A stretch of DNA of 64,000 nt, from positions 124,001-188,000 of the forward strand of contig NZ_JAIZDP010000005.1 in assembly GCF_021554725.1 (NCBI RefSeq), given 5' to 3'. The notes beneath the pieces were generated by a model. The model was not told the origin of the DNA. It ran no database searches and saw nothing but the letters and a program-made list of their open reading frames with translations. Positions within the stretch are counted from its first letter, which is position 1, and each line of letters begins with the position of its first letter. Shown here in pieces: positions 7,807 to 17,175 of the stretch. Both the position numbers and the translations under genes were made by a program. The DNA comes from Sinomonas notoginsengisoli (lineage in GTDB: Bacteria; Actinomycetota; Actinomycetes; Actinomycetales; Micrococcaceae).

Positions 7807-9189
7807 TTGGCACCGAAGACCCCACTGGACTCGATCGTCTCCCTGGCCAAGCGCCGCGGATTCGTCTTCCAGGCGGGTGAGATCTACGGAGGCTCCCGCT
7901 CCGCCTGGGACTACGGCCCCCTCGGCGTGGAGCTCAAGGAGAACATCAAGGAGCAGTGGTGGCAGACCTTTGTCCGCGGCCGCGAGGACATGGTGGGCCT
8001 GGATTCCTCCGTCATCCTGCCCAAGCAGGTCTGGGAGGCCTCGGGGCACGTGGCGACGTTCACCGACCCGCTCGTCGAGTGCCTACAGTGCCACAAGCGG
8101 CACCGGCAGGACCACCTGATCGAGGCGTATGTGGCCAAGAAGGGGCGCCAGCCGGAGAACGGCATGGAGTCGATCACCTGCCCTGACTGCGGCACCACCG
8201 GCAAGTGGACCGAGCCGCAGATGTTCTCGGGCCTCATGAAGACCTTCCTCGGTCCCGTGGACAACGCCGATGGCCTCCATTACATGCGCCCGGAAACGGC
8301 CCAGGGCATCTTCGTCAACTTCAACAACGTGCTCACCACCAGCCGCAAGAAGCCGCCGTTCGGCATCGGCCAGATCGGCAAGGCGTTCCGCAACGAGATC
8401 ACCCCCGGCAACTTCATCTTCCGCACGCGTGAATTCGAACAGATGGAGATCGAGTTCTTCACCGCACCGGCCGACGCGCACGAGTGGTTCAAGCACTGGG
8501 TGGACGCGTGCTGGAACTGGTTCGTCGATCTGGGCATCGATCCGGAGAACATGCGCAAGTTCGACGTCCCCGAGGACGAGCGCGCCCACTACTCCGCCGG
8601 CACGATCGACATCGAGTACCGCTTCGGATTCCAGGGGAACGAGTGGGGCGAGCTCATGGGCATCGCCAACCGCACTGACTTCGACCTCTCGAGCCATTCG
8701 AAGGCCTCCGGCCACGAACTCGCCTACTTCAACCAGGCCAGCAACGAGCGGTACATCCCGTACGTCATCGAGCCGTCGTTCGGCCTGACCCGGTCCATGA
8801 TGGCCTTCCTCGTGGACGCCTACACCGAGGACGAGGCCCCCAATACGAAGGGCGGCGTGGACAAGCGCACCGTGCTCCGCCTCGACCCGCGAATCGCGCC
8901 CGTCAAGGCTGCGGTGCTGCCGCTGTCCCGCAATGAGGACCTCTCGCCGAAGGCACGGGACCTCGGTGCCGAGCTGCGCAAGCATTGGAACATCGAGTTC
9001 GACGACGCCGGCGCGATCGGCCGGCGCTACCGCCGCCAGGATGAGATCGGCACCCCGTTCTGCATCACGGTGGACTTCGACACGCTCGAGGATCAGGCAG
9101 TGACGATCCGCGAACGGGACACGATGTCCCAGGACCGCGTCTCCCTCGACAAGGTCTCGGGCTACCTGTTCGAGCGCCTCGGAAAGTAG
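7807..9189 (+). CDS. glyS: Glycyl-tRNA synthetase, class II homodimer type
   Basis: 460 residues, the single-chain alpha2 form found in actinobacteria. '[17 protein letters not shown]' is the class II motif 1 region, '[21 protein letters not shown]' covers motif 2, and '[13 protein letters not shown]' is motif 3. A Cys-rich insertion (C-x2-C at 'CLQCHKRH', then 'CPDCG') near residues 94-140 probably binds zinc. The unusual TTG at 7807 was chosen because GGAGG (7796-7800) sits 6 bases upstream and the protein then begins at the usual point; the open frame upstream runs into the preceding intergenic region. Confidence 0.95.
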   Translation: MAPKTPLDSIVSLAKRRGFVFQAGEIYGGSRSAWDYGPLGVELKENIKEQWWQTFVRGREDMVGLDSSVILPKQVWEASGHVATFTDPLVECLQCHKRHRQDHLIEAYVAKKGRQPENGMESITCPDCGTTGKWTEPQMFSGLMKTFLGPVDNADGLHYMRPETAQGIFVNFNNVLTTSRKKPPFGIGQIGKAFRNEITPGNFIFRTREFEQMEIEFFTAPADAHEWFKHWVDACWNWFVDLGIDPENMRKFDVPEDERAHYSAGTIDIEYRFGFQGNEWGELMGIANRTDFDLSSHSKASGHELAYFNQASNERYIPYVIEPSFGLTRSMMAFLVDAYTEDEAPNTKGGVDKRTVLRLDPRIAPVKAAVLPLSRNEDLSPKARDLGAELRKHWNIEFDDAGAIGRRYRRQDEIGTPFCITVDFDTLEDQAVTIRERDTMSQDRVSLDKVSGYLFERLGK

Positions 9190-9196
9190 GACCTCC

Positions 9197-10228
9197 GTGG
9201 CCCAGCTGACCTACCGGCCCTGGCGCGAGGGCGACGACCGGACGCTCCTCGAGCTGTGGGGCGATGCCGAGGGCGCAGCTGCCGAACAGTTCCGTGGGGC
9301 GTTCGCGCCGGACGCGGATGGCGTAGCAGCGCACGACGGCGCGGCCTCGGCCGCCGCACCCGGCTCGACCCAGGTGTGGCGCCGGTGCATCGTGGCGGAG
9401 GATCAGGGCATTCCTGTCGCGGCAGCCGTCGTGTACCGGGCGGTCCTCCACCCGCAGCGGTTATGGGCGTACGTCGAAGTGGCGCGCGACCATCGTCGAG
9501 CCGGAGTCGGCAGCGAGCTGCTGCGCAGGCTGCGTGCGGCGGCAGCCTCAGCTCCCGACGAGGCGACCGGCGGAGGGGTGAAGCTCCGCACCAAGGTCAC
9601 CGAGGGCACGCCGGGAAAAGCGTTCGCCGAGGATGCCGGGTTCGCCCTGCTCCAACGCTCCCGAGAGGTCCTCGTGAAGCCGGGGGTCCTGAAGCTGCCC
9701 GTGCTCGGCGACGGTACCGATGCCGGCGATTCCTCGCCCCTTGTGGAGGACCTGGCGACCGGCTCGGTCGAGCTGAGCGACGCCGTCGGCCGCTATTACG
9801 CCCAGGTCCATGCGTGGGACCCCCCTGCGCCGATCAGCGTAGGGCGTGCCCAGCAGCTCTTCCTCTCCGATGCGGCGGGCGCCCACGGAGCCGTCGTGCT
9901 CCGAGCGCCCGCAGTGAGCGCGTTCGGGGCCGGTGCGACGCCGTCACGGAAGAAGGGGCGGCTGAGGGCATTCGCTGTGAGCTACGCCGGACCGGCGAGC
10001 GCCGCGGCCGAGCAGCCGAGCGAAGTGCTGCTAGGCCATGACGTGCGCCTCACGCCTGACGACGCACAGGACGCCGTGCGGGGCCTCCTCGCGCTCATCG
10101 CGTACCAGCACCCTGTCCGGCTTGAGATCGATGATTCCATGACAGCGCTCCGTGCCACGGTCGATCCGCTCCTCGCATCGGGGTCCGCCGAGCAGATCGG
10201 GCCGGCTATCCTGACCCTTGGGGACTGA
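9197..10228 (+). CDS. GNAT-family N-acetyltransferase
   Basis: 343 residues. The N-terminal half has the acetyl-CoA-binding P-loop-like motif 'HRRAGVGSELLRRL' near residue 100 and the 'AEDAGFALLQRSRE' strand typical of GNAT folds. The C-terminal half (about 180-343) looks like a second, degenerate GNAT-like domain without the motif. The GTG start lies 7 bases after the glyS stop, so it is probably cotranscribed with glyS. The acceptor substrate is unknown. Confidence 0.82.
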   Translation: MAQLTYRPWREGDDRTLLELWGDAEGAAAEQFRGAFAPDADGVAAHDGAASAAAPGSTQVWRRCIVAEDQGIPVAAAVVYRAVLHPQRLWAYVEVARDHRRAGVGSELLRRLRAAAASAPDEATGGGVKLRTKVTEGTPGKAFAEDAGFALLQRSREVLVKPGVLKLPVLGDGTDAGDSSPLVEDLATGSVELSDAVGRYYAQVHAWDPPAPISVGRAQQLFLSDAAGAHGAVVLRAPAVSAFGAGATPSRKKGRLRAFAVSYAGPASAAAEQPSEVLLGHDVRLTPDDAQDAVRGLLALIAYQHPVRLEIDDSMTALRATVDPLLASGSAEQIGPAILTLGD

Positions 10229-10319
10229 CCGGTGCGCGCCGGGGGAGGGGTCGCGCCGTGGGTCGCAGGAGCAGGGCGATGGACGTGAGGTGCCGCTGAA
10301 GGCGGTCTAGCGTGCGGCC

Positions 10320-11168
10320 TCACATCTTGTCGCGCTCAGGCCGCAGCCCGTTGACGGCGTCCCTGGCATCCCAGATATCCCGTTCCGCCTCCGTCGGTGC
10401 GCCGCCGCCGAACTTCGCCGGGACCCACCAGGCGCCAGCCGGATGGCCAAGCGGGAAGTCGAGGACCGCGACGTCGACCGCATCCTGCAGCGCTCTCTGG
10501 AGGCGGCGCGCGGCGTCTGCGGGATCGGCGGCGGCAGAGAGGTCCACCGGCGCGCCGAAATGTGTACGGATGGGTGCCCTCCAGAGGTCGGCAAGTGAGC
10601 CGCTGCCGCGCTCCGGCGTTGTCCCATGCCCGCGGGTCGTGATGCGGTGCCCGCCCCAGACGCCCACCGGGATGAGCGGGACGCCGGTCTGCTGCGCCAT
10701 GCGCACCGCTCCCGTATGGCAGCGCCGCACGGTGAAGCTTCGGCTCACGCCGGCCTCCGGGAAGAGGGCAATGCTCCAGCCCGCATCCAGTGCCCTGAGC
10801 GATGCGGACAGGCTCGCGTGGTTCGGCCTGCCCACGACCGCCAGGCCCCCGCATGCCGTGATCGCGGCGCCCAGCAGGCGGCTCCGGTAAGGGCGCGGGC
10901 CCACGAGAAACCGCAAGCGGTCCTGCCTCCTCTCCCACCACAGCAGCGCCACGGCCACGAAGTCGAGATAGCCGAAGTGCGTGATCGCGAGGACAACCTG
11001 GCCGGGCGGAACGCCCTCAAGACCGGTGGGGAGTACCTCGACCCGGAACAGGTCCTTCAGCCCCGTGAAGGCCCGGCGCGCAGCATCGTAGAGCCACAGG
11101 CTGCCGGGCTGCAGTGCTCGCGGCCTGCGCTCGGGCCGGAGACGGCGGCCGTCGCCTAGGGTGGCCAT
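10320..11168 (-). CDS. Lysophospholipid acyltransferase (PlsC type)
   Basis: 282 residues. The acyltransferase HX4D box is 'HFGYLD' (H64, D69), and the third block is 'ALFPEAGVSRS', a variant of the usual FPEG. The family acylates lysophosphatidate or related lipids at the inner membrane face, but no convincing membrane span precedes the HX4D box, so it may be peripheral. In actinobacteria such paralogues also act in glycolipid or polyketide-lipid synthesis. The start ATG at 11168 has a -10 exactly 6 bases upstream. Confidence 0.85.
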   Translation of the reverse strand: MATLGDGRRLRPERRPRALQPGSLWLYDAARRAFTGLKDLFRVEVLPTGLEGVPPGQVVLAITHFGYLDFVAVALLWWERRQDRLRFLVGPRPYRSRLLGAAITACGGLAVVGRPNHASLSASLRALDAGWSIALFPEAGVSRSFTVRRCHTGAVRMAQQTGVPLIPVGVWGGHRITTRGHGTTPERGSGSLADLWRAPIRTHFGAPVDLSAAADPADAARRLQRALQDAVDVAVLDFPLGHPAGAWWVPAKFGGGAPTEAERDIWDARDAVNGLRPERDKM

Positions 11169-11174
11169 ACGCCC

Positions 11175-11180
11175 ACCCTA
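11175..11180 (-). promoter_or_regulatory. Leaderless-type -10 of the acyltransferase
   Basis: TAGGGT on the minus strand ends 6 bases before the ATG at 11168. Confidence 0.5.
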
Positions 11181-11349
11181 TCGTCGGTGCCGACCTTCTG
11201 TGCTGTTGACCCAGAGCTAGCGATTGGCCTTTTGTCGACGGGTTATCCACATAGGGGAGTATTGGGCTCCCGGGCCGTGTGCAGGCCTGCGTACCGTCTG
11301 GAACGGGCATCCGAGGAGGCGCCCGAGGCACGGGATAAGGGAGTTCGGT

Positions 11350-12381
11350 ATGGGAAAGGCCCAGCGCAACCGCGCGCGGTCCACGGGGAACGTGATGCGA
11401 GGAGTCGGCGAGCGGCCGCGGGGGAGCACTCGTCCTCCGGATGAGCCGGGCGACCCGCACCTGCCCGAGTTCAGCGTCCGGCAGGCGGATGCACTCAGAC
11501 GCCATTGCGCGGACGCGGTGCGCAGTCTCGGGTTCCGGGCGAAGGACCTGGGCACGCACATCGCGGTCATGGGCGGTCCCTTCACGGGAGCAGGCGCGCA
11601 GCTCGGGTTCCGAGCTATCGCGACAGAGGCGCGTCAGCTCCCTGAGTCAGAGTGGGGCGCAATGGCAGAGGCGATCGTGAGGCAGGTCATCGGGGCGGCA
11701 GTCCAGGGGAGCACCGCGCCTGGGAGCATCGGATATGCCGGCCCGGCCCTCCGAGAGCGGCTCTTCCCACGGTTCGTCGCCCCGGACCGGATGCCGCCTC
11801 ACCAGCTCATCGAGGACTACACGTACGCGAAGGATGTCGCAGGCCTGCCGCTCATCATGGCGATCCGACGCGAGCAGGCGTCCATGCTCCTCTCAGACGT
11901 CCACCTGGCCAAAGCAGGAGGGCTCGAGGCAGCATGGGACGCCGCCGAGGAGAATCTTTTCTCGGCTGGCCTCGGTGAGGCCCAGGCCTTCATGAAGGAC
12001 GGGACGGCCGTGCTCCTCCTCGAGTCCGAGCACCCGCAGCAGGCCTCATGGCTGGCCTATCCGGAGCGGCTCATGGAGCATTTCGGCATCGAGCCGGGCC
12101 CGCTCGGGGTCTTCTTCGGCGTACCGGCTCTGAGGATGATCACGTTCAGCGTCATCGAGGAGAGCATGACGCTCAACGGGGTTGAGTCCATGCTCGAGCT
12201 CAACTCCATCCTCGGTCAGGACGAACTCGCGCCCCTGAGCCCGCACGTCTACTGGTGGCGCCCTGGTGATCCCGTGCGTCCCGCGACGTCGTTCGAGGAC
12301 GGGCACCTGACCCTCACGCTCCCGCAGACCACCACGGAGAGGACGGCTGGTGCCGGCGGCAACGCGGAGGAGGCAGCCTGA
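11350..12381 (+). CDS. Unrecognised conserved-looking protein
   Basis: 343 residues, not assigned to a family. It begins with a basic 'MGKAQRNRARS' tail common to many Micrococcaceae proteins, followed by a soluble alpha/beta sequence without signal peptide or membrane spans. Visible stretches are 'THIAVMGGPFTGAG' near 70, 'DYTYAKDVAGLPLIMAI' near 155 and 'AAEENLFSAGLGEA' near 195. The last resembles, weakly, the helix pattern of DUF1444-type proteins; I would not rely on it. The start was placed at 11350 because AAGGGA lies about 8 bases upstream and the codons before it are poor. The 181-base region upstream holds a single DnaA-box-like TTATCCACA at 11243. Confidence 0.75.
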   Translation: MGKAQRNRARSTGNVMRGVGERPRGSTRPPDEPGDPHLPEFSVRQADALRRHCADAVRSLGFRAKDLGTHIAVMGGPFTGAGAQLGFRAIATEARQLPESEWGAMAEAIVRQVIGAAVQGSTAPGSIGYAGPALRERLFPRFVAPDRMPPHQLIEDYTYAKDVAGLPLIMAIRREQASMLLSDVHLAKAGGLEAAWDAAEENLFSAGLGEAQAFMKDGTAVLLLESEHPQQASWLAYPERLMEHFGIEPGPLGVFFGVPALRMITFSVIEESMTLNGVESMLELNSILGQDELAPLSPHVYWWRPGDPVRPATSFEDGHLTLTLPQTTTERTAGAGGNAEEAA

Positions 12382-12422
12382 GCCCCCGGTGTGGCTGCCC
12401 ATGCTCGATTTGCGCTGTTTGA

Positions 12423-12428
12423 CACAAT
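12423..12428 (+). promoter_or_regulatory. Leaderless-type -10 of dusB
   Basis: CACAAT ends 6 bases before the GTG at 12435. This promoter would drive dusB, dgt and probably dnaG. Confidence 0.5.
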
Positions 12429-12434
12429 GGAACG

Positions 12435-13646
12435 GTGACTGCTGTGCCAACCGTCCTTCCTCACGCGCCCTCGGCGGCCTCCGCTGCGGAGCCCGTGCGG
12501 CTTGAGCTGCCGCCCCTGAAGCTGGGTCGGCTCATGATCGACACACCCGTGGTGCTCGCGCCGATGGCCGGCATCACCAACACCGCGTTCCGGCGGCTCT
12601 GCCGTGAGTTCGGAGGCGGCTTGTACGTCTCCGAGATGGTCACGTCGCGGGCGCTCGTCGAGCGGCATCCCGAGTCGCTGAGGATCATCAGGCATGACCC
12701 GGACGAGGCGGTGCGATCGGTCCAGCTCTATGGTGTGGACCCGCTGACGGTGGGTCAGGCCGTGCGCATGCTTGTCGAGGAGGACCGGGCGGACCACATT
12801 GACCTCAACTTTGGCTGCCCTGTGCCCAAGGTCACCAGACGCGGCGGTGGCTCAGCCCTGCCGTGGAAGACGGACCTCTTCACCCAGATCGTCCGGACTG
12901 CGGTCCGCGAGGCGGACAGGGGCGGCGTCCCGCTGACCATCAAGATGCGCAAGGGGATCGACGAGGATCACCTCACCTACCTCGACGCAGGGCTGATCGC
13001 GAGGGACGCAGGTGTCGCTGCAGTAGCACTGCATGGCCGCACGGCCGCCCAGTTCTACTCGGGCACCGCCGACTGGAGCGCTATCGCGCGGCTCCGCGAG
13101 GCCCTGCCGGATATCCCGGTGCTCGGCAACGGGGACATCTGGAGCGCCGAGGACGCTGTGCGCATGGTGAGCGAGACGGGAGTGGATGGCGTCGTCGTCG
13201 GGCGCGGATGCCAGGGTCGCCCGTGGCTGTTCGGCGACCTGCAGGCGGCGTTCGAGGGCCGCGCGGACCGTATCCGCCCTCGTCTGGGCCAGGTGGGCGA
13301 GGCGTTCTTCCGCCACGCGCAGCTCCTCGTCGAGTACTTCGAGGAAGAGGGCAAGGCGCTGCGCGACATCCGCAAGCACGTGGCCTGGTATTTCAAGGGA
13401 TACGCGGTGGGCGGGGAACTACGGGCGCGCCTCGCGCAGGTCAACACGCTCGAGGAGCTGGCGGGCTTGCTCGACCTCCTGGACTCCGACGCACCGTACC
13501 CGGGCGTCGAAGCCGAGGGTCCACGCGGCAGGGCAGGATCGCCCAAGAGGCCTGCCCTTCCACACCGGTGGCTCGAGAGCCGTTCGATGAATGACTCGCA
13601 GAGCAGGGACATCGCCGCCGCCGAGCTGGACGTGTCCGGTGGCTGA
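12435..13646 (+). CDS. dusB: tRNA-dihydrouridine synthase
   Basis: 403-residue FMN enzyme that reduces uridine to dihydrouridine in tRNA D-loops. The FMN-barrel start 'LAPMAGITNTAFR' is at residues 41-53, the catalytic cysteine is C128 in 'LNFGCPVPKVTRRGGGSAL', and the phosphate-binding 'GRGCQGRPW' lies near 256. The length fits the bacterial DusB group. The GTG start is supported by the leaderless-type -10. The 3' end overlaps dgt by 8 bases, so the two are coupled. Confidence 0.95.
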   Translation: MTAVPTVLPHAPSAASAAEPVRLELPPLKLGRLMIDTPVVLAPMAGITNTAFRRLCREFGGGLYVSEMVTSRALVERHPESLRIIRHDPDEAVRSVQLYGVDPLTVGQAVRMLVEEDRADHIDLNFGCPVPKVTRRGGGSALPWKTDLFTQIVRTAVREADRGGVPLTIKMRKGIDEDHLTYLDAGLIARDAGVAAVALHGRTAAQFYSGTADWSAIARLREALPDIPVLGNGDIWSAEDAVRMVSETGVDGVVVGRGCQGRPWLFGDLQAAFEGRADRIRPRLGQVGEAFFRHAQLLVEYFEEEGKALRDIRKHVAWYFKGYAVGGELRARLAQVNTLEELAGLLDLLDSDAPYPGVEAEGPRGRAGSPKRPALPHRWLESRSMNDSQSRDIAAAELDVSGG

Positions 13647-14922
13647 GGCTGTCGCGGAAGACACTCGCGGGTACTCCGAACAGGATTGCAGCCGCTGGGT
13701 GGTCGAGCCGCCCAAGAAGTCGTACCGCAGCGACTTCGAGCGGGACAGGGCGCGCGTACTGCATTCGTCGGCGCTACGGAGGCTTGGAGCGAAGACACAG
13801 GTCGTGGCCCCGGATACCGACGACTTCGTTCGGACCCGGCTCACCCATTCACTGGAGGTCGCGCAGGTGGGCCGGGAGCTCGGGAGGGTGCTCGGCTGCG
13901 ACCCGGACGTCGTAGACGCGGCGTGCCTGAGCCACGACCTCGGCCATCCGCCCTTCGGCCACAATGGCGAGAGCGCGTTGAATGACATCGCCCACGCGAT
14001 CGGCGGTTTCGAGGGCAATGCCCAGACCCTCCGCCTGCTCACGAGGCTCGAGCCGAAGGTCCTCGACCGTGACGGTCACCCGGCCGGCCTCAATCTCACT
14101 CGTGCCAGCCTCGACGCCTCGTGCAAGTACCCCTGGACGGCAGTCGACGCGCCGCTCATCCACGGACACCGCACGAGCAAGTTCGGTGCCTACGAGGATG
14201 ACCTGCCGATCTTCTCGTGGATCCGCGGCGGCGCACCCTCGGGACGTTCGTGCATCGAGGCCCAGGTCATGGACCTATCCGATGACATCGCCTACTCGGT
14301 GCACGATGTGGAGGACGCGATCGTGGCCGGCAAATTCCAGCTGCGCTGGATGGAGAACTCAGACCATCGGGCCCGCGTGGTGGGCTACACACAGCAGTGG
14401 TACCTCCCGCACAGCGAGCCCGCCGAGATCGACGCCGCCCTTGCGCGCCTCGAGGCCACTCCCATATGGGTGCGCGAGGCGGATGGCTCGCGTCGCGCGA
14501 TGGCAGCCCTGAAGAACATGACGAGCCAGCTCATCGGCCGCTTCTGCGACAGCGCGCTCACCCTGACCCGGGCAGCGTACGGAGCGGCTCCCCTCACCCG
14601 CTACGCAGGCGAGATCATGGTGCCCGAGGAGACGGTCATGGAGATCGCGGTGATGAAGGGGCTCGCGACCACCTTCGTCATGACCACGGACCACCGTCAG
14701 CCGATCTACGAGCGCCAGCGCGAAGTCCTCCACGCGCTCGTGACCGCTCTAAGCGCCACCGGCGACCGCCACCTCGACCCCATGTTCGCTGCCGACTGGC
14801 GCGCCGCCGAAGATGACGCCGGGCGGCGGCGCGTCGTCGTCGACCAGGTGGCCTCCCTCACGGATGCATCGGCCCTCGCGTGGTACGAGAGGCTCGTGGG
14901 CAGCCTCCCGAGCCTCTGGTGA
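13639..14922 (+). CDS. dgt: dGTPase-like HD-domain triphosphohydrolase
   Basis: 427 residues. The HD-domain metal ligands are visible as H70 ('TRLTHSLEVAQ') and H99-D100 ('LSHDLGHPPFGHNGE'), with 'SDDIAYSVHDVEDAI' further on. The family converts dNTPs, usually dGTP, to deoxynucleoside plus triphosphate and affects dNTP pools. The GTG at 13639 starts inside the dusB stop region (8-base overlap) and gives the usual length; the open frame extends further upstream only as a shadow of dusB. dnaG follows after 40 bases, a common actinobacterial order. Confidence 0.93.
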   Translation: MAEAVAEDTRGYSEQDCSRWVVEPPKKSYRSDFERDRARVLHSSALRRLGAKTQVVAPDTDDFVRTRLTHSLEVAQVGRELGRVLGCDPDVVDAACLSHDLGHPPFGHNGESALNDIAHAIGGFEGNAQTLRLLTRLEPKVLDRDGHPAGLNLTRASLDASCKYPWTAVDAPLIHGHRTSKFGAYEDDLPIFSWIRGGAPSGRSCIEAQVMDLSDDIAYSVHDVEDAIVAGKFQLRWMENSDHRARVVGYTQQWYLPHSEPAEIDAALARLEATPIWVREADGSRRAMAALKNMTSQLIGRFCDSALTLTRAAYGAAPLTRYAGEIMVPEETVMEIAVMKGLATTFVMTTDHRQPIYERQREVLHALVTALSATGDRHLDPMFAADWRAAEDDAGRRRVVVDQVASLTDASALAWYERLVGSLPSLW

Positions 14923-14962
14923 GCCCGATGCCCGGTGCAGTGGGGGGACTAAGGTGGGTCGA

Positions 14963-16876
14963 GTGGCCGGCCTGATCAAACCTGAGGACATCGCGGAGGT
15001 CCGCGCCCGCACGGACATCAGGGAGGTCGTCGAGGGCTATGTGACCCTCAAGAGTGCCGGCATCGGCTCGTGGAAGGGCCTCTGCCCCTTCCACGATGAG
15101 CGCTCTCCCTCGTTCCACGTACGGCCCCATGTGGGCACCTACCACTGCTTCGGCTGCGGTGAGAGCGGCGACGTCATCAGCTTCGTGATGAAGATGGACC
15201 ATACCGGCTTCGCCGAGACGGTCGAGAAGCTCGCTGCACGCATTGGCTACGAGCTCCGCTACGAGGACGGCGCCGGCCCGCGCCGCGAGGAGGTCGGCCG
15301 CAGGCAGCGGCTCCTGGACGCGCACAAGATCGCCGCAGAGTTCTTCCAATCCCAGCTCCTCGCACCGGCGGCCGCCGCAGGCCGGCAGTTTCTGTTCGAG
15401 CGGGGCTTCGAGCGGCATGTCGCCGAGCAGTTCGGCGTGGGATTCGCCCCGCAGGGCTGGGACAGCCTGCTCAAGCATCTGCGGACCAAGGGCTTCCGGG
15501 ATGAGGAGCTCAGGCTCACAGGGATGTTCTCCGAGGGCAACCGAGGCCTGTACGACCGGTTCCGGGGGCGGCTCATCTGGCCCATCCGCGATATTGCGGG
15601 GGACGTCATCGGGTTCGGTGCACGCCGCCTCTTCGACGACGACCAAGGGCCCAAGTACCTCAACACCCCGGAGACGGCGCTGTACAAGAAGTCGCAGGTG
15701 CTCTACGGGATCGACATCGCGAAGCGCAATATCGCCAAGAAGCGCCAGCTCGTCGTGGTGGAGGGCTACACGGACGTCATGGCGTGCCACCTCGCAGGCA
15801 TCGACACGGCAGTGGCCTCGTGCGGCACGGCGTTCGGTGCCGAGCACATCAAGATCGCCCGCCGCCTCCTTTCCGATGACGGGACCGGGGGAGAGGTCGT
15901 CTTCACTTTTGACGGCGATGCCGCTGGCCAGAAGGCCGCGCTGAAGGCGTTCGAGGAGGACCAGAGGTTCGTCGCCCAGACGTACGTCTCTGTGGAGCCG
16001 AGCGGCATGGACCCCTGCGAGCTGCGTCAGCACCGCGGCGACGCGGCCGTCCGCCAGCTCATTGAGACGCGCCGCCCCCTCTTCGAGTTCGCGATCCAGG
16101 CAACTCTGCGCAAGCACAACCTCGAGTCAGTCGAGGGTCGTGTCTCGGCGCTGCGCGAGGCCGCTCCCGTCGTGGCACAGATCCGCGACCATGCGATCCG
16201 CCCCGCCTACACACGGGAGCTTGCGAAATGGCTGGGGGTGCCCCTCGAAGACGTCGCATGGGCCGTCGCGTCCGCCGGGAAGAGAGCGTCGTCGTCCGGG
16301 TCGCCGTGGACTCCCCAGCAGGGGCGCCACGAGAAGTCGTCGCGGTCGGCGCACGACGCCGACGGGCCGGCTCCCGCTCCCTTCTCGCCCCCCGCGTGGA
16401 CGCCGGACCCGCGCGATCCGGTGGCTGTCATGGAGCGCCAAGCGCTCGAAGTGGTCCTCCAGCAGCCGCAGATGGTCCGAGACGGGTCGTGGACGGAATT
16501 CGCTGCGGCCCGATTTGCTGCGCCCGCCCACTCGGCCCTCCATTCCGCCCTTGTCGCGGCCGGACGCCCTGCCGCTCAGGAGGCCACGGCGGCCTGGATC
16601 GAGCGTGTGCGCCACGAGCTTCCCGAGCCGCTGCGGCCGCTTTTGGCGGAACTCGCGGTCACGCCCCTTCCCGCCACCACGGAAGAGTCCCTCGAGCGGT
16701 ACTGTCGGGACATCCTGGCTGGGCTCGCCGAGCTGCAGATCACGGCCCAGAAGGCCGAGATGATGGGCCAGCTGCAGCGGCTCGACCCGGCCGCTTCGCC
16801 CGAGGAGTTCCAGCGGCTCAATCGCGGCCTGATGGAGCTCGAACTGCGCCGCCGCGCCCTGCGCTCAGAGGACTGA
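14963..16876 (+). CDS. dnaG: DNA primase
   Basis: 637 residues. The CHC2 zinc finger is complete (C41, H44, C62, C65 in 'CPFHDE' and 'HCFGCGE'). The TOPRIM core shows 'VVVEGYTDVMACH' and 'FTFDGDAAGQKAA', and a helical C-terminal DnaB-interaction domain follows a Ser/Pro-rich linker (about 435-490). It makes RNA primers at the replication fork. Two in-frame GTG codons compete for the start: 14954 and 14963. I chose 14963, giving 'MAGLIKPEDI', which matches the common N-terminus of the family. Confidence 0.95.
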   Translation: MAGLIKPEDIAEVRARTDIREVVEGYVTLKSAGIGSWKGLCPFHDERSPSFHVRPHVGTYHCFGCGESGDVISFVMKMDHTGFAETVEKLAARIGYELRYEDGAGPRREEVGRRQRLLDAHKIAAEFFQSQLLAPAAAAGRQFLFERGFERHVAEQFGVGFAPQGWDSLLKHLRTKGFRDEELRLTGMFSEGNRGLYDRFRGRLIWPIRDIAGDVIGFGARRLFDDDQGPKYLNTPETALYKKSQVLYGIDIAKRNIAKKRQLVVVEGYTDVMACHLAGIDTAVASCGTAFGAEHIKIARRLLSDDGTGGEVVFTFDGDAAGQKAALKAFEEDQRFVAQTYVSVEPSGMDPCELRQHRGDAAVRQLIETRRPLFEFAIQATLRKHNLESVEGRVSALREAAPVVAQIRDHAIRPAYTRELAKWLGVPLEDVAWAVASAGKRASSSGSPWTPQQGRHEKSSRSAHDADGPAPAPFSPPAWTPDPRDPVAVMERQALEVVLQQPQMVRDGSWTEFAAARFAAPAHSALHSALVAAGRPAAQEATAAWIERVRHELPEPLRPLLAELAVTPLPATTEESLERYCRDILAGLAELQITAQKAEMMGQLQRLDPAASPEEFQRLNRGLMELELRRRALRSED

Positions 16877-16920
16877 TTCGGTCTCGCCGACCCGATTTCT
16901 CGTCCGGGCTCGGGCCCTGA

Positions 16921-16926
16921 TAGGGT
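16921..16926 (+). promoter_or_regulatory. -10 element of the tRNA-Asn pair
   Basis: TAGGGT, 14 bases before the mature 5' end of the first tRNA-Asn. No convincing -35 is visible. Confidence 0.4.
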
Positions 16927-16940
16927 GGGACCCGCTGCAA

Positions 16941-17013
16941 TCCCCCGTAGCTCAATTGGCAGAGCATTCGACTGTTAATCGAAGGGTTACTGGTTCGAGT
17001 CCAGTCGGGGGAG
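16941..17013 (+). tRNA. tRNA-Asn (GTT), copy 1
   Basis: 73 bases folding as a standard cloverleaf: acceptor TCCCCCG/CGGGGGA, anticodon loop with GTT, T-arm with GGTTCGAGTCC, discriminator G. The genomic sequence continues CA, so most of CCA must be added after transcription. Confidence 0.97.
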
Positions 17014-17027
17014 CAATGTGCAGTCGG

Positions 17028-17100
17028 TCCCCCGTAGCTCAATTGGCAGAGCATTCGACTGTTAATCGAAGGGTTACTGGTTCGAGTCCAGTCGGGGGAG
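17028..17100 (+). tRNA. tRNA-Asn (GTT), copy 2
   Basis: Identical to copy 1 over the whole 73 bases and separated from it by 14 bases, so a tandem duplication transcribed as one precursor. Confidence 0.97.
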
Positions 17101-17133
17101 CATTCGTGCGATTGCCCCTGTTCCAGGGCGTTC

Positions 17134-17153
17134 GGCCCCGCTGAGTCGGGGCC
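17134..17153 (+). terminator. Intrinsic terminator after the tRNA-Asn pair
   Basis: Perfect 7-bp stem GGCCCCG/CGGGGCC with a 6-base loop, followed by the short CTTGTCGTCTT. The T-tract is weak, as is usual in GC-rich actinobacteria. Confidence 0.6.
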
Positions 17154-17163
17154 CTTGTCGTCT

Positions 17164-17169
17164 TATCAT
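17164..17169 (+). promoter_or_regulatory. Leaderless-type -10 of the 17176 gene
   Basis: TATCAT ends 6 bases before the ATG at 17176. Its -35 region would fall inside the preceding terminator hairpin. Confidence 0.5.
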
Positions 17170-17175
17170 GAACCT

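Noticed and set aside
11243-11251. DnaA box (TTATCCACA) as a sign of a replication origin
   Set aside because: Only one box, no AT-rich unwinding region and no dnaA/dnaN genes nearby; a single box is expected by chance.
13639-13646. Frameshift between dusB and dgt
   Set aside because: The 8-base overlap is a normal coupled stop/start; both proteins have full length.
16941-17100. tRNA-Asn pair as an integration site of a mobile element
   Set aside because: No direct repeat of the tRNA 3' end, integrase or foreign base composition follows; downstream genes look native.
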